Shown piece by piece: positions 9,228 through 17,631 of a DNA stretch of 64,000 bases. Source of the stretch: Lichenicola sp964236105. GTDB taxonomy: Bacteria; Pseudomonadota; Alphaproteobacteria; Acetobacterales; Acetobacteraceae. The notes beneath the pieces are model-generated. The model saw only the letters and a list, made by a program, of their open reading frames with translations. It did not search any database and was not told the DNA's origin. The position numbers were made by a program, and so were the translations under genes. The DNA lies in NCBI GenBank assembly GCA_964236105.1, contig CAXSBC010000001.1:496001-560000 (forward strand). The letters are read 5' to 3'. Each line of letters begins with the position of its first letter. Position 1 is the first letter of the stretch.

Positions 9228-9842
9228 ATGCCAGGACCCGCCGCAGATCCCAGCTTCCCGCTCCTGCCGTTGCTGGCGTTCGCCTTCAGCGCGTCGGCCA
9301 CGCCCGGGCCGAACAACATCATGATGCTCACCGCCGCTGCCGCGCACGGCATGCGACGGACGCTGCCGCAGCTGGCCGGCGTCGCGATCGGCTTCGGCCT
9401 GATGGTGACGCTGATCGCCTGCGGGCTCGGCGTGCCGCTGATGCAGCGTCCGATGTTGCAACGCGTGGTCCAGGTGTTCGGCGCGCTGTGGATGGCCTGG
9501 CTCGCCTGGAAGATCGCGACCGCCCCGGTCGTGGGTGACGTTCGGGCAGCCCCGCCCTTGAGCTTCCTGCGCGCCTGCGCTCTGCAGTGGGTCAATCCCA
9601 AGGGCTGGATCATGGCGATCACCGCGACAGCCACGTTCCTGCCGCCCGGCGGCAACGCGTTCGTCTTCGGTCCGCTGATCGGGCTGGTGTTCACGCTGGT
9701 GAGCGTGCCGTGCGTCGGCGGCTGGGGACTGATCGGCGCCAGCGGCAGGCGGCTGCTGAACCATCCCGCCCGGCTGCGCGCCTTCAACGTGACGATGGCC
9801 GTCCTGCTGATCGGAACGGTGCTGGTCATGCTGGCGAAATGA
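9228..9842 (+). CDS. LysE/RhtB family amino-acid exporter
   Basis: A 204-residue inner-membrane protein with the LysE/RhtB pattern: hydrophobic N-terminal helix, the signature SATPGPNNIMMLTAAA at the first transmembrane segment, ALQWVNPKGWIMAI in the middle, and about six hydrophobic helices in all. The family exports amino acids or related small molecules. The start MPGPAADP at 9228 was preferred over a longer frame beginning inside the terminator; ACAGGA precedes it. The substrate cannot be told. Confidence 0.88.
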   Translation: MPGPAADPSFPLLPLLAFAFSASATPGPNNIMMLTAAAAHGMRRTLPQLAGVAIGFGLMVTLIACGLGVPLMQRPMLQRVVQVFGALWMAWLAWKIATAPVVGDVRAAPPLSFLRACALQWVNPKGWIMAITATATFLPPGGNAFVFGPLIGLVFTLVSVPCVGGWGLIGASGRRLLNHPARLRAFNVTMAVLLIGTVLVMLAK

Positions 9843-10023
9843 AGACCGTGACCGGGCCGCTCGCCTCGACCGCCGCGTCTCCCGGATCTCGCCCGGTAGC
9901 GGACCGTCCACACACGGCCATGAAGCGCGGCTTCAGCCGGCGTGGTTGCGAATGATGCCATACCGGTTGACGAGGATGGCGCTCGGCGGACCGGCAGATC
10001 AAAGCCACGAAGTCTCCCGGCCG

Positions 10024-10263
10024 TCAGGCGGCGATGGCGACGGGGGGCGCCAGCATCACGCTGGTCATGCCCAGCGAGCGGTGCTCGATGTGATCGGTCC
10101 CGAATGTCGGCACGTCACCGGCATCGCGCACGCCGGGCACATACAGCAGCGGCCAGTACTGGTCCGGCGTCGGCACGCTCTCGGCGGCATCCTGTACTGG
10201 TCGAGCGGCTCGGCTTCGCACCGGTCGGGCTGGAACGGCTCCGTGAGGTCTCGTCAAGTTCAC
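10024..10263 (-). pseudogene. Decayed extradiol dioxygenase (DODA-type) C-terminal relic
   Basis: The translated segment SVPTPDQYWPLLYVPGV followed by GTDHIEHRSLGMTSVMLA closely matches the conserved C-terminal end of DODA/YgiD dioxygenases (PTPDHYLPLLY, then a glycine-Ser-Met-rich end). The part upstream is arginine-rich and not recognisable as the rest of the enzyme, and no catalytic histidines are present. This is most likely the stump of a second dioxygenase related to the intact one at 7.1-7.9 kb. Confidence 0.55.
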
Positions 10264-10638
10264 CTGAAGGCGCGCGGCGCTTGGACGAACTGAGCATCAC
10301 CTCGATCGGTCATCGCGCAATCGTCTTGATGTGATCCTCTGCCGTCGGCGACGGTCGGCGGCACGGCCGCCGCTTCCGCCGGCCGGTCCGGCGACACGGC
10401 CCCGTCACCCACTCGGTGCGACCGCTTCTGGCTGACCTGATCGATGAGCAAACTGGTCAACTATTCAAGCTGCGTTTCATCAACGGCCCTGTTTGAAAGC
10501 CGCATGACAGGTTTTGAAACTTCGAGATGATATAGAAACGCGATGTTTATTAATTCTTTGAACTGTCAACGGATTTGACTCATCCTCGCGAGAGCGGAGG
10601 TTCATGATGGCGCAGGCCTGTCATGCCCGGGAACCAGC
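10264..10638. other. Non-coding stretch with AT-rich upstream region
   Basis: No convincing gene. Positions 10490-10575 are clearly AT-richer than the surroundings (TTTGAAAC, GATATAGAAA, TTTATTAATTC), as expected for a promoter region of the following gene, but no unambiguous -35/-10 pair with normal spacing could be chosen. A good ribosome site (GCGGAGG, 10594-10600) is followed by ATGs at 10604 and 10607. Confidence 0.4.
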
Positions 10639-11943
10639 TTGCAGAAGTCCCTCGACCTGCCCTTCGGAACGGAACGCCTTGCCGAGGCGGCACGTCAGCA
10701 CGCTCTCGGCCGCTTGATGCAGAAGCAGGGCCTGGTCGAAGCTGCGCTGGACGCATACGGGCTCTCCCTGCAACTCGGCGGCGCGGAGCCGGGGAGGCTT
10801 GCAGACATGAGCTTTGCCCTGTGCGATGCCGGACTGTTCGAGGCCGCCGCCGGTGCCGCCCGGATGGCTCTACAGCTCAAGCCCGATTGCAAGACCGCCC
10901 ACAACAACCTTGGTTTTTCCCTGCTGAACCTCAATCGATCGGCTGAAGCGCTACAGGCCTACGATGCCGCGATGCGACTGGATCCCGGCTATGCCGTTGC
11001 CAGGTTCGGGCGCTCGCTCGCCATGCTCAAGATGGGTGACTATCGCCGCGGCTGGACCGAATTCGAGTGGCGCTGGCGTCATAACGGACAGCGTCGTACC
11101 GATCTTGCGATGCCTTCCTGGAACGGTGCGTCGCTGAAGGGACGGAGCATCCTGATCCACCCGGAACAGGGACTCGGCGACATCATCCAGTTCGTGCGTT
11201 TCGCGCCAATGCTGGCGGCGCGAGGCGCACGCGTCGTTCTCGAGGTCCCACGCGGGCTGGTGCGCCTCCTGCAGCAGGTCGAGGGCATAGCCGAGGTTGT
11301 CGAGACCGGCGGCAGGCCCAGGACGCATCTGCACTGTCCGATTGCCAGTCTCCCGGGCCTGCTCAGGATCGTTCCGTCCGCTCTGCCGAAAGCGCCCTAC
11401 CTGCGGCTGCCGTCGCCAAGCCAGGCGTCTGCGGCTTTGCGGGCGAAAGCCACAGCGGGCGCGAAGGATGCGCTGGTTGTGGGACTTGTCTGGTCGGGCG
11501 ACCCGCGGCCGGGGCAGATCGCCGCAAACCTGATCGATAGACGCCGTTCCACCAGCCTCGACACGTTCGCGCCGCTGTTCGAGGTTCCAGGTGTCCGTTT
11601 CCTGTCGTTCCAGCTGGGGACGGCACGCAAGCAGATCACGGAGACCGGCCTGCCCATCACGGATGCGATGGACGAGGTACGTGACTTTGCCGATACTGCG
11701 GCCCTGCTGCCTGCCACGGACCTTCTGATCAGCGTCGACACGTCCATGGTCCATCTCGCCGGCGCCATGGGGTTTCCCGTCTGGATGGCCTCGCGTTTTG
11801 ACGGCTGTTGGCGCTGGGAAGAGCAGCGAAACGATACGCCTTGGTATCCCACCATGAGGATCTTTCGGCAATCGAGCCTGGGAAACTGGGCTGGCCTCGT
11901 ATCGGAGCTGAAACGGGCGCTTGCAGAACGGCGATCTGAATGA
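10639..11943 (+). CDS. Tetratricopeptide-repeat protein with glycosyltransferase-like C-terminal domain
   Basis: A 434-residue protein. Residues 10-135 contain TPR units (for example AHNNLGFSLLNLNRSAEAL and a following LDPGYAVARFGRSL). The C-terminal part resembles GT-B glycosyltransferases of the ADP-heptose:LPS type: HPEQGLGDIIQFVRFAP, GLVWSGDP, and VDTSMVHLAGAMGFPVW. Such proteins modify surface glycans or proteins; the substrate is unknown. The longest frame starts at a TTG (10639). The only ATGs near a good ribosome site (10604, 10607) are in another frame, so either TTG is used or a frameshift has occurred near the start. Confidence 0.8.
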   Translation: MQKSLDLPFGTERLAEAARQHALGRLMQKQGLVEAALDAYGLSLQLGGAEPGRLADMSFALCDAGLFEAAAGAARMALQLKPDCKTAHNNLGFSLLNLNRSAEALQAYDAAMRLDPGYAVARFGRSLAMLKMGDYRRGWTEFEWRWRHNGQRRTDLAMPSWNGASLKGRSILIHPEQGLGDIIQFVRFAPMLAARGARVVLEVPRGLVRLLQQVEGIAEVVETGGRPRTHLHCPIASLPGLLRIVPSALPKAPYLRLPSPSQASAALRAKATAGAKDALVVGLVWSGDPRPGQIAANLIDRRRSTSLDTFAPLFEVPGVRFLSFQLGTARKQITETGLPITDAMDEVRDFADTAALLPATDLLISVDTSMVHLAGAMGFPVWMASRFDGCWRWEEQRNDTPWYPTMRIFRQSSLGNWAGLVSELKRALAERRSE

Positions 11944-12044
11944 TCTCCAGGTCAGAACAGGGCACCAGGCAGCGGCGGCCGGGCGGGGATCACCACGGAG
12001 AAGGTGCTGCTGCTCGTAGACTCAGCAGCGCAGCCCTCTGATTC

Positions 12045-12803
12045 TCACGTCGTCGTCGGTCCGAACAGCGGATCGCGCAGCGCGCGCTCCGTCTGGGCGA
12101 TGTCGGACGGCTGCAGCAGCCGGAACCAGGGCCCGTCATGCACGATCGCGCGGATGCGGCCGCCGGCGATGGCCTCGTCCCACAGCATGTCCATGCTGAA
12201 GGCGCCATGGCGGATGCCCCCGAACAGGCGCGGCGACACCACCTGCAGGCCGGCGAAGACGTAGGGCACGATCTCGTTCTCGACGCGGCGGCGCAGCCGG
12301 CCGGCGTCGTCGATGGCGAAGTCGCCGCGACCGACATCGCCCACCGCCGTCGCGGTGCGCGCCACCAGCAGCAGCACGTCGGTGGCGGCGTCGTCGAAGC
12401 CGTCGGCCAGGCGCCGCAGCGCCGGGACCGGTCCGTCGAGCCAGAAGCTGTCGCCGTTCACCACCACGAACGGCGCGTCGTCCGGCAGCGCGCCCGAGCG
12501 CAGGGCCTGCAGCACCGCACCGCCGGTATCGAGCAGCTCCGGCTCGGGCTGCAGGACGATGCGCGGATGCTTCGGGTCCTTGGCCGAGCGCGCCCGCACC
12601 CGGTCCGCCACCTGGGCGGCGTGCCAGTGCGCGTTCACCACTACGGTCCCGATCCCCGCCTCGCTCAGCCGGTCGAGCGCATGATCGAGCAGCGACTGGC
12701 CGCCCACCCGCAGCAGCGGCTTCGGCCGGTGGTCGGTCAGCGGCTGCATCCGCACGCCGCGACCGGCGGCGAGCACCATGCCGGTGCGCACGGCAGCGCT
12801 CAT
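12045..12803 (-). CDS. murU: Nucleotidyltransferase family protein (MurNAc-1-P uridylyltransferase, MurU-like)
   Basis: A 252-residue sugar-phosphate nucleotidyltransferase with MVLAAGRGVRMQPLTDHRPKPLLRVGG at the N-terminus (the LxAGxGxRxxPxTxxxPKP signature) and the VVNGDSFWLDGP acidic metal site. In the peptidoglycan recycling route MurU makes UDP-MurNAc from MurNAc-1-phosphate. The start ATG at 12803 overlaps the TGA of tsaE (ATGA). The expected partner kinase gene amgK, often found between these two, is not present. The exact substrate is inferred from the tsaE neighbour and the family. Confidence 0.8.
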   Translation of the reverse strand: MSAAVRTGMVLAAGRGVRMQPLTDHRPKPLLRVGGQSLLDHALDRLSEAGIGTVVVNAHWHAAQVADRVRARSAKDPKHPRIVLQPEPELLDTGGAVLQALRSGALPDDAPFVVVNGDSFWLDGPVPALRRLADGFDDAATDVLLLVARTATAVGDVGRGDFAIDDAGRLRRRVENEIVPYVFAGLQVVSPRLFGGIRHGAFSMDMLWDEAIAGGRIRAIVHDGPWFRLLQPSDIAQTERALRDPLFGPTTT

Positions 12804-13321
12804 GCGGGCACGGGCCCGGCCGGCAGCCGGTCCGCCCAGCCCCGGAGCACGAGCTGGCGCGGCGCGTCCTCGCCCGGCGTGCCCGACGGCAGCAGCCGCA
12901 GCGTCAGGCGCAGCGCGTCGGCGGGTGCGAGCGTGCCCAGGCGATCCGGCCATTCGACCAGCACCACGCCCTCGCGCGCCTCGTCCCAGCCCAGCTCCTC
13001 GATCGCGGACGGGGCCCGGCAGTCGTCGCACGGCTCCAGGCGCCACAGGTCGAAATGGGCGATGGGCAGCGGGTCGCCGCGGGCGGTGGTTCCGTCATAG
13101 GTCTGCACCAGCGTGTAGCTCGGGCTCGGCACCTCCATCTGCGCGTCGCGGCAGGCCGCGCGCAGCAGCGCGCGAGCCAGCGCGGTCTTGCCCGCGCCGA
13201 GCGGGCCGTCGAGCAGCACCGCGTCGCCGGGCCGCAGCAGGCGCGCGACCAGTTGCCCCAGCGCCTCGGTGGCGGCCAGGTCCGGCAGGATGCGCGTTGA
13301 TCTCGGGTCCATCGGCGCCAT
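12800..13321 (-). CDS. tsaE: TsaE, tRNA threonylcarbamoyladenosine biosynthesis ATPase
   Basis: A 173-residue P-loop ATPase with DGPLGAGKTALARALL (Walker A) and the family segments SPSYTLVQTY and HFDLWRLE, then EELGWDEAREGVVLVEWPDRLG. TsaE assists TsaB and TsaD in attaching threonylcarbamoyl to A37 of ANN-decoding tRNAs. It is the first gene of a coupled pair with murU and lies 71 bases from the divergent ferredoxin reductase gene. An alternative start is three codons downstream (13312). Confidence 0.93.
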   Translation of the reverse strand: MAPMDPRSTRILPDLAATEALGQLVARLLRPGDAVLLDGPLGAGKTALARALLRAACRDAQMEVPSPSYTLVQTYDGTTARGDPLPIAHFDLWRLEPCDDCRAPSAIEELGWDEAREGVVLVEWPDRLGTLAPADALRLTLRLLPSGTPGEDAPRQLVLRGWADRLPAGPVPA

Positions 13322-13392
13322 CTTGCCGTAGCCCCCCGGTTCTTCACAATGCGCCGCTTCCGGGCCGGCCGGCGGATGGAGACGAGACCAGG

Positions 13393-14457
13393 ATGGCGAT
13401 GGACAGCGAGCCTTTCCTGCCCGGTGCCACCGGGAACGCGGCGGCCGAGCTCACGGTCGATGTCGCAATCGTCGGCGCCGGTCCAGCCGGGCTGTTCGCC
13501 GCCTTCGAGTGCGGCATGCTGCGGCTCGGCTGCGTGCTGATCGACGCGCTGCCGGAGGTCGGCGGCCAGTGCAGCGCGCTGTATCCGGAGAAGCCGATCT
13601 ACGACATCCCCGCCCACCCCGCGATCGCGGCCGGCGCGCTGGTCGCGTCGCTGGAGCGCCAGATCGAGGGCTTCGCGGTGCCGCGCCTGCTTGGCCGGCG
13701 GGTGGAGGCGCTGTCCGGCCGCCGCGGCGACTTCCGGCTGCGCACCGACCGGGGCGACACCGTGCGGGCGCGCGCGGTGATCATCGCCGCCGGCGCCGGG
13801 GCGTTCGGCCCGAACCGGCCGCCGCTTGCCGGCATCGAGGCGTTCGAGGCGACGGGCGGGGTGCAGTATTCCGTGCGCAGCCGGGAAGCGTTCCGCGGCC
13901 GGTCGGTGGTGATCGCCGGCGGCGGCGACAGCGCGGTGGACTGGGCGCTGTCGCTGCGCGACGTCGCCGCCCGGGTCTGGCTGGTGCATCGCCGCGACCG
14001 CTTCCGCGCAGCCCCCGCCAGCCTGGCGCAGCTCGACGCCGCCGCCGCGCGCGGCGAGATCGAGAAGGTGGTGCCGTACCAGCTGCACGGGCTTGCGGGC
14101 GAGAACGGGGTGCTGTCGGGCGTCTCGGTGACGACGCTGGACGGCGAGGTGCGGACGCTGCCCGCCGACCGGCTGCTCGCCTTCTTCGGGCTGTCGACCG
14201 ATCTCGGCCCGATCGCCAGCTGGGGTCTGCAGACCGGGCTGCACACGCTGATCCCGGTCACCCCGTCGACGCTGGAGACCAGCCTGGCGGGGGTGTTCGC
14301 GATCGGCGACGTCGCCACCTACCCGGGCAAGCTCAAGCTGATCCTGCAGGGCTTCAGCGAGGCGGCCATGGCGGCGCACGCGATCCATCCGATCGTGCAT
14401 CCCGACCAGGCGCTGCATTTCGAGTATTCGACCTCCAAGGGCGTGCCGGCCGCATGA
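13393..14457 (+). CDS. Ferredoxin/flavodoxin-NADP+ reductase, thioredoxin-reductase-like type
   Basis: A 354-residue flavoprotein with an FAD-binding GAGPAGLFAAFECG near residue 30 and an NADPH-binding GGGDSAVDWALSL in the middle, ending with VFAIGDVATYPGKLKLILQGFSEAAMAAHAI. It lacks the CxxC redox pair of true thioredoxin reductases, which places it with TrxR-like ferredoxin-NADP reductases. It moves electrons between NADPH and ferredoxin or flavodoxin in the cytoplasm. The start ATG at 13393 is in AGGATGGCGATG. Its stop overlaps the alr start (ATGA). Confidence 0.88.
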   Translation: MAMDSEPFLPGATGNAAAELTVDVAIVGAGPAGLFAAFECGMLRLGCVLIDALPEVGGQCSALYPEKPIYDIPAHPAIAAGALVASLERQIEGFAVPRLLGRRVEALSGRRGDFRLRTDRGDTVRARAVIIAAGAGAFGPNRPPLAGIEAFEATGGVQYSVRSREAFRGRSVVIAGGGDSAVDWALSLRDVAARVWLVHRRDRFRAAPASLAQLDAAAARGEIEKVVPYQLHGLAGENGVLSGVSVTTLDGEVRTLPADRLLAFFGLSTDLGPIASWGLQTGLHTLIPVTPSTLETSLAGVFAIGDVATYPGKLKLILQGFSEAAMAAHAIHPIVHPDQALHFEYSTSKGVPAA

Positions 14458-15599
14458 GCGATGCCGGACCGGAAGCCGCAGAGGCCGGCTGGGCCGGCGG
14501 CTGGCTGACCATCGACCTCGGCGCGATCGTGGCCAACTGGCGCGCGCTGCACGAGCGCGCGGCGCCGGCGGAGTGCGCCGCCGTGGTCAAGGCGGACGCC
14601 TACGGGCTCGGCATCGACCGGGTGGCCCCTGCCCTGTCCGATGCCGGCTGCCGCAGCTTCTTCGTCGCCCATCTGGCCGAGGCAGTAAGCCTGCGCGCCC
14701 TGCTGCCGGCCGACCGCGACATCTACGTGCTGAACGGCATCCCGCCGGGCACCGCGACGGAGTTCGCGGCGCGCGGGCTGCTGCCGGTGCTCAACAGCCT
14801 GGAGCAGGTCGCGTCCTGGCAGGCGCTGGCGGCGCTGCAGGGCCGGTCGCTGCCGGCGGCGCTGCAGATCGATACCGGCATGTCCCGCTTCGGGCTGGCG
14901 CCGGAGGAGGTCGTGCTGCTCGGCGCCCGGCCCGATGCCTACCGGGGCATCGAGACGCGGCTGGTGATGAGCCATCTCAGCTGCGCCGACGAGCCGGCGC
15001 ATCCGGCCAACGCGAGCCAGCACCGGACCTTCATGCAGCTGCGCCCGCTGCTGCCGGCAGCGCCCTGCAGCCTCGCCGCCTCGTCGGGGACCTTCCTGGG
15101 GCGGGCGTTCCATTTCGACATGGTGCGGCCGGGGGCAGCGCTCTACGGCGTGCCGCCGACGGCCGCGCGTCCGAACCCGATGCGGCCGGTGGTCCGCCTG
15201 CAGGGCCGCGTGGTGCAGACCCGGACGATCCCGGCCGGCGCGGTGGTGGGCTATGGCGCCCGCTTCACCGCCACGCGCCGCAGCCGCATCGCCACCGTGG
15301 CGGTCGGCTACGCGGACGGGTTCCTGCGCGCCGGCGGCGAGGCCGGCCAGGTCAGCCTGCCAGGCGGCGGGCCGCTGCTGCCGATCGTCGGCCGCATCTC
15401 GATGGACTGCCTCGCGGTCGACGTCACGGAGCTTGCCGAGCAGGCGCTGCCCGAGGGCGCGCCGCTCGACCTGATCGGCCCGTACCGCCCGCTCGAGGAC
15501 GCCGCCGCCGCCGCCGGCACCATCAGCTACGAGCTGCTGACATCGCTGGGCGGGCGCTACCACCGGACCTATCATGGCGCCGCCGGTCCGGAGCCGTAG
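14454..15599 (+). CDS. alr: Alanine racemase
   Basis: A 381-residue PLP enzyme interconverting L- and D-alanine. The PLP-binding lysine is K46 in AAVVKADAYGLG, and later segments match the family: QIDTGMSRFGLAPEE, VVGYGARFTATR (catalytic tyrosine region), GRISMDCLAVDVT and YELLTSLGGRYHRTY. It is translationally coupled to the upstream ferredoxin reductase and followed, after the GST gene, by dadA. Pairing of a racemase with D-amino acid dehydrogenase suggests alanine catabolism as well as peptidoglycan precursor supply. Confidence 0.93.
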   Translation: MSDAGPEAAEAGWAGGWLTIDLGAIVANWRALHERAAPAECAAVVKADAYGLGIDRVAPALSDAGCRSFFVAHLAEAVSLRALLPADRDIYVLNGIPPGTATEFAARGLLPVLNSLEQVASWQALAALQGRSLPAALQIDTGMSRFGLAPEEVVLLGARPDAYRGIETRLVMSHLSCADEPAHPANASQHRTFMQLRPLLPAAPCSLAASSGTFLGRAFHFDMVRPGAALYGVPPTAARPNPMRPVVRLQGRVVQTRTIPAGAVVGYGARFTATRRSRIATVAVGYADGFLRAGGEAGQVSLPGGGPLLPIVGRISMDCLAVDVTELAEQALPEGAPLDLIGPYRPLEDAAAAAGTISYELLTSLGGRYHRTYHGAAGPEP

Positions 15600-15644
15600 C
15601 GCCCGGGACCGGACCCGAACCGACAGAGCCAAAGGAGACCCATC

Positions 15645-16277
15645 GTGATCGAACTCCATAGCTGGAAGACGCCGAACGGGCGGAAGGCCTCGATCATGCT
15701 CGAGGAGGTCGGACTGCCCTACGAGGTGCATCCGATCGACCTGACCCGGAAGGCGCAGTTCGCCCCGTCCTTCCTGGCGATCTCGCCCAACAACAAGATC
15801 CCGGCGATCCTCGACACCGACGGCGTCGGCGGCCCGATCTCGGTGTTCGAGAGCGGCGCCATCCTGACCTACCTCGCCGAGAAGACCGGCCGCCTGCTGG
15901 CGCCGTCGGGCGCTGCGCGGTTCGAGACGCTGGAGTGGCTGCACTGGCAGGTCGGCGGGCTGGGTCCGATACTGGGCCAGTTCGGCTATTTCGCGGTGAT
16001 GTCCGAGGAGAAGGTGCCGCCGGCGATCGAGCGCTTCTCGACCGAGGCGGCGCGTCTGCTCGGCGTGCTGGAGCGGCGGCTGGCCATGTCGGCCTATCTC
16101 GGCGGCGCCGAGTACTCGATCGCCGACATCGCGGCGTTTCCCTGGATGGCGGCGGCGACGTCGATGATGAAGGAGGCGCTGGGCGACAGCCTGACGGACA
16201 AGCCCGCGACCTTCGACTGGCTGGGACGCGTGGGCGAGCGTCCGGCGGTCAAGGCCGGCATGCTGGTTCCGGCCTGA
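15645..16277 (+). CDS. Glutathione S-transferase family protein (YfcG/YghU-like)
   Basis: A 210-residue protein with an N-terminal thioredoxin-like GST domain (HSWKTPNGRKASIMLEE, SPNNKIPAILD, FESGAILTYLAEK) and a C-terminal helical domain (YSIADIAAFPWM). The SWKTPNGRK start is typical of the Nu-class/YfcG type, which act as disulfide-bond oxidoreductases using glutathione. The start codon is GTG at 15645, 8 bases after AAAGGAG. It sits between alr and dadA on the same strand. Confidence 0.9.
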   Translation: MIELHSWKTPNGRKASIMLEEVGLPYEVHPIDLTRKAQFAPSFLAISPNNKIPAILDTDGVGGPISVFESGAILTYLAEKTGRLLAPSGAARFETLEWLHWQVGGLGPILGQFGYFAVMSEEKVPPAIERFSTEAARLLGVLERRLAMSAYLGGAEYSIADIAAFPWMAAATSMMKEALGDSLTDKPATFDWLGRVGERPAVKAGMLVPA

Positions 16278-16356
16278 CGGTCGCAATCGGGCGCCGCCAA
16301 GGCCACATGAGACCGCAAGCGCGTCGCGGGCGGGGATCGTCGATGGGAAGCAGCAG

Positions 16357-17613
16357 ATGAAGGTGGCGATCCTCGGCGGCGGCGTGATCGGCGTGACGTC
16401 GGCCTGGTACCTGGCGCGGCTCGGGCACGAGGTCGAGCTGATCGACCGCCAGCCCGGCGTCGCCATGGAGACCAGCTTTGCCAATGCGGGCCAGGTGTCG
16501 CCCGGCTACTCGACGCCGTGGGCGGCACCCGGCCTGCCGCGCAAGGCGGTCGGCTGGATGATCAGGAAGCACAGCCCGCTGCTGATCCGGGCGCGCGTCG
16601 ACACCGCCATGTTCCGCTGGATGAGCCAGCTGCTCGCCAACTGCACCGAGGAGGCGTACGACCGCAACAAGAGCCGGATGCTGCGTCTGGCCGAATACAG
16701 CCGCGACTGCCTCGACGACCTCCGCCACGAGACCGGCCTGACCTACGACGACCGTCAGGGCGGGCTGATCCAGCTGTTCCGCACGCAAAGCCAGCTCGAC
16801 CATGCCGCCGACGACATGCGCATCCTGGCCAGCGGCGGCGTTCCGCACGAGCTGCTCGACCGCGCCGGCGTGGTGCGGCACGAGCCGGGGCTGGCGCATT
16901 CGGCGCACCTGCTGAAGGGCGGCCTGCGCCTGCCCGGCGACCAGTCCGGCGACGCGCATCTGTTCACCCGCCGGCTGGCGGAGAAGGCCGAGCAGGCGGG
17001 CGTGCGCTTCCGGCTCGGCGTCGGCATCGAGCGGCTGCTGCACGGTCCGGATCGCATCGACGGCGTGCAGACCAGCCAGGGGACCATCACCGCCGACGCC
17101 TATCTGGCCGCCACCGGCGTGCACACCGCGCGGCTGCTGCGGCCGCTCGGGCTTCGGCTGCCGGTGTATCCGGTCAAGGGCTATTCGCTGACGGTCCCGC
17201 TGACCGATCCCGCCCGCGCGCCGGTCTCGACCGTCAACGACGAGACCTACAAGGTGGCGATGACCCGGCTCGGCGACCGCATCCGCGTCGGCGGCACCGC
17301 CGAGCTTGCCGGCTACGACCTGCGGCTGCGGCCGGAGCGGCGCGAGACGCTGGCGCTGTCGTTCGGCGAGCTGTTCGGCGGCGGCGACCTCGACCGCGCC
17401 ACCTACTGGACCGGCCTCAGGCCGAACACGCCCGACGGCACGCCGATCGTGGGCAGTGCCGGCCGCTATCGCAACCTGTGGCTCAATACCGGCCACGGCA
17501 CGCTGGGCTGGACCATGGCCTGCGGCTCGGGCCGGCTGGTCGCCGACCTGATCTCCGAGCGGCGCCCCAACATCGAGCACGCCGATCTGGCGCTGTCGCG
17601 CTACGCCGCCTGA
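16357..17613 (+). CDS. dadA: D-amino acid dehydrogenase
   Basis: A 418-residue FAD-dependent oxidoreductase that deaminates D-alanine and other D-amino acids to keto acids, passing electrons to the respiratory chain. Visible motifs are the FAD-binding ILGGGVIGVTSAWYLARLG (residues 5-23), the DadA signature METSFANAGQVSPGYSTPWAAPG, and GLRPNTPDGTPIVG followed by LNTGHGTLGWTMACGSG near the C-terminus. Length matches the family. With alr upstream it forms a complete L-alanine to pyruvate route. Confidence 0.93.
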   Translation: MKVAILGGGVIGVTSAWYLARLGHEVELIDRQPGVAMETSFANAGQVSPGYSTPWAAPGLPRKAVGWMIRKHSPLLIRARVDTAMFRWMSQLLANCTEEAYDRNKSRMLRLAEYSRDCLDDLRHETGLTYDDRQGGLIQLFRTQSQLDHAADDMRILASGGVPHELLDRAGVVRHEPGLAHSAHLLKGGLRLPGDQSGDAHLFTRRLAEKAEQAGVRFRLGVGIERLLHGPDRIDGVQTSQGTITADAYLAATGVHTARLLRPLGLRLPVYPVKGYSLTVPLTDPARAPVSTVNDETYKVAMTRLGDRIRVGGTAELAGYDLRLRPERRETLALSFGELFGGGDLDRATYWTGLRPNTPDGTPIVGSAGRYRNLWLNTGHGTLGWTMACGSGRLVADLISERRPNIEHADLALSRYAA

Positions 17614-17631
17614 CCGGCCGCCGGCAGGGGA

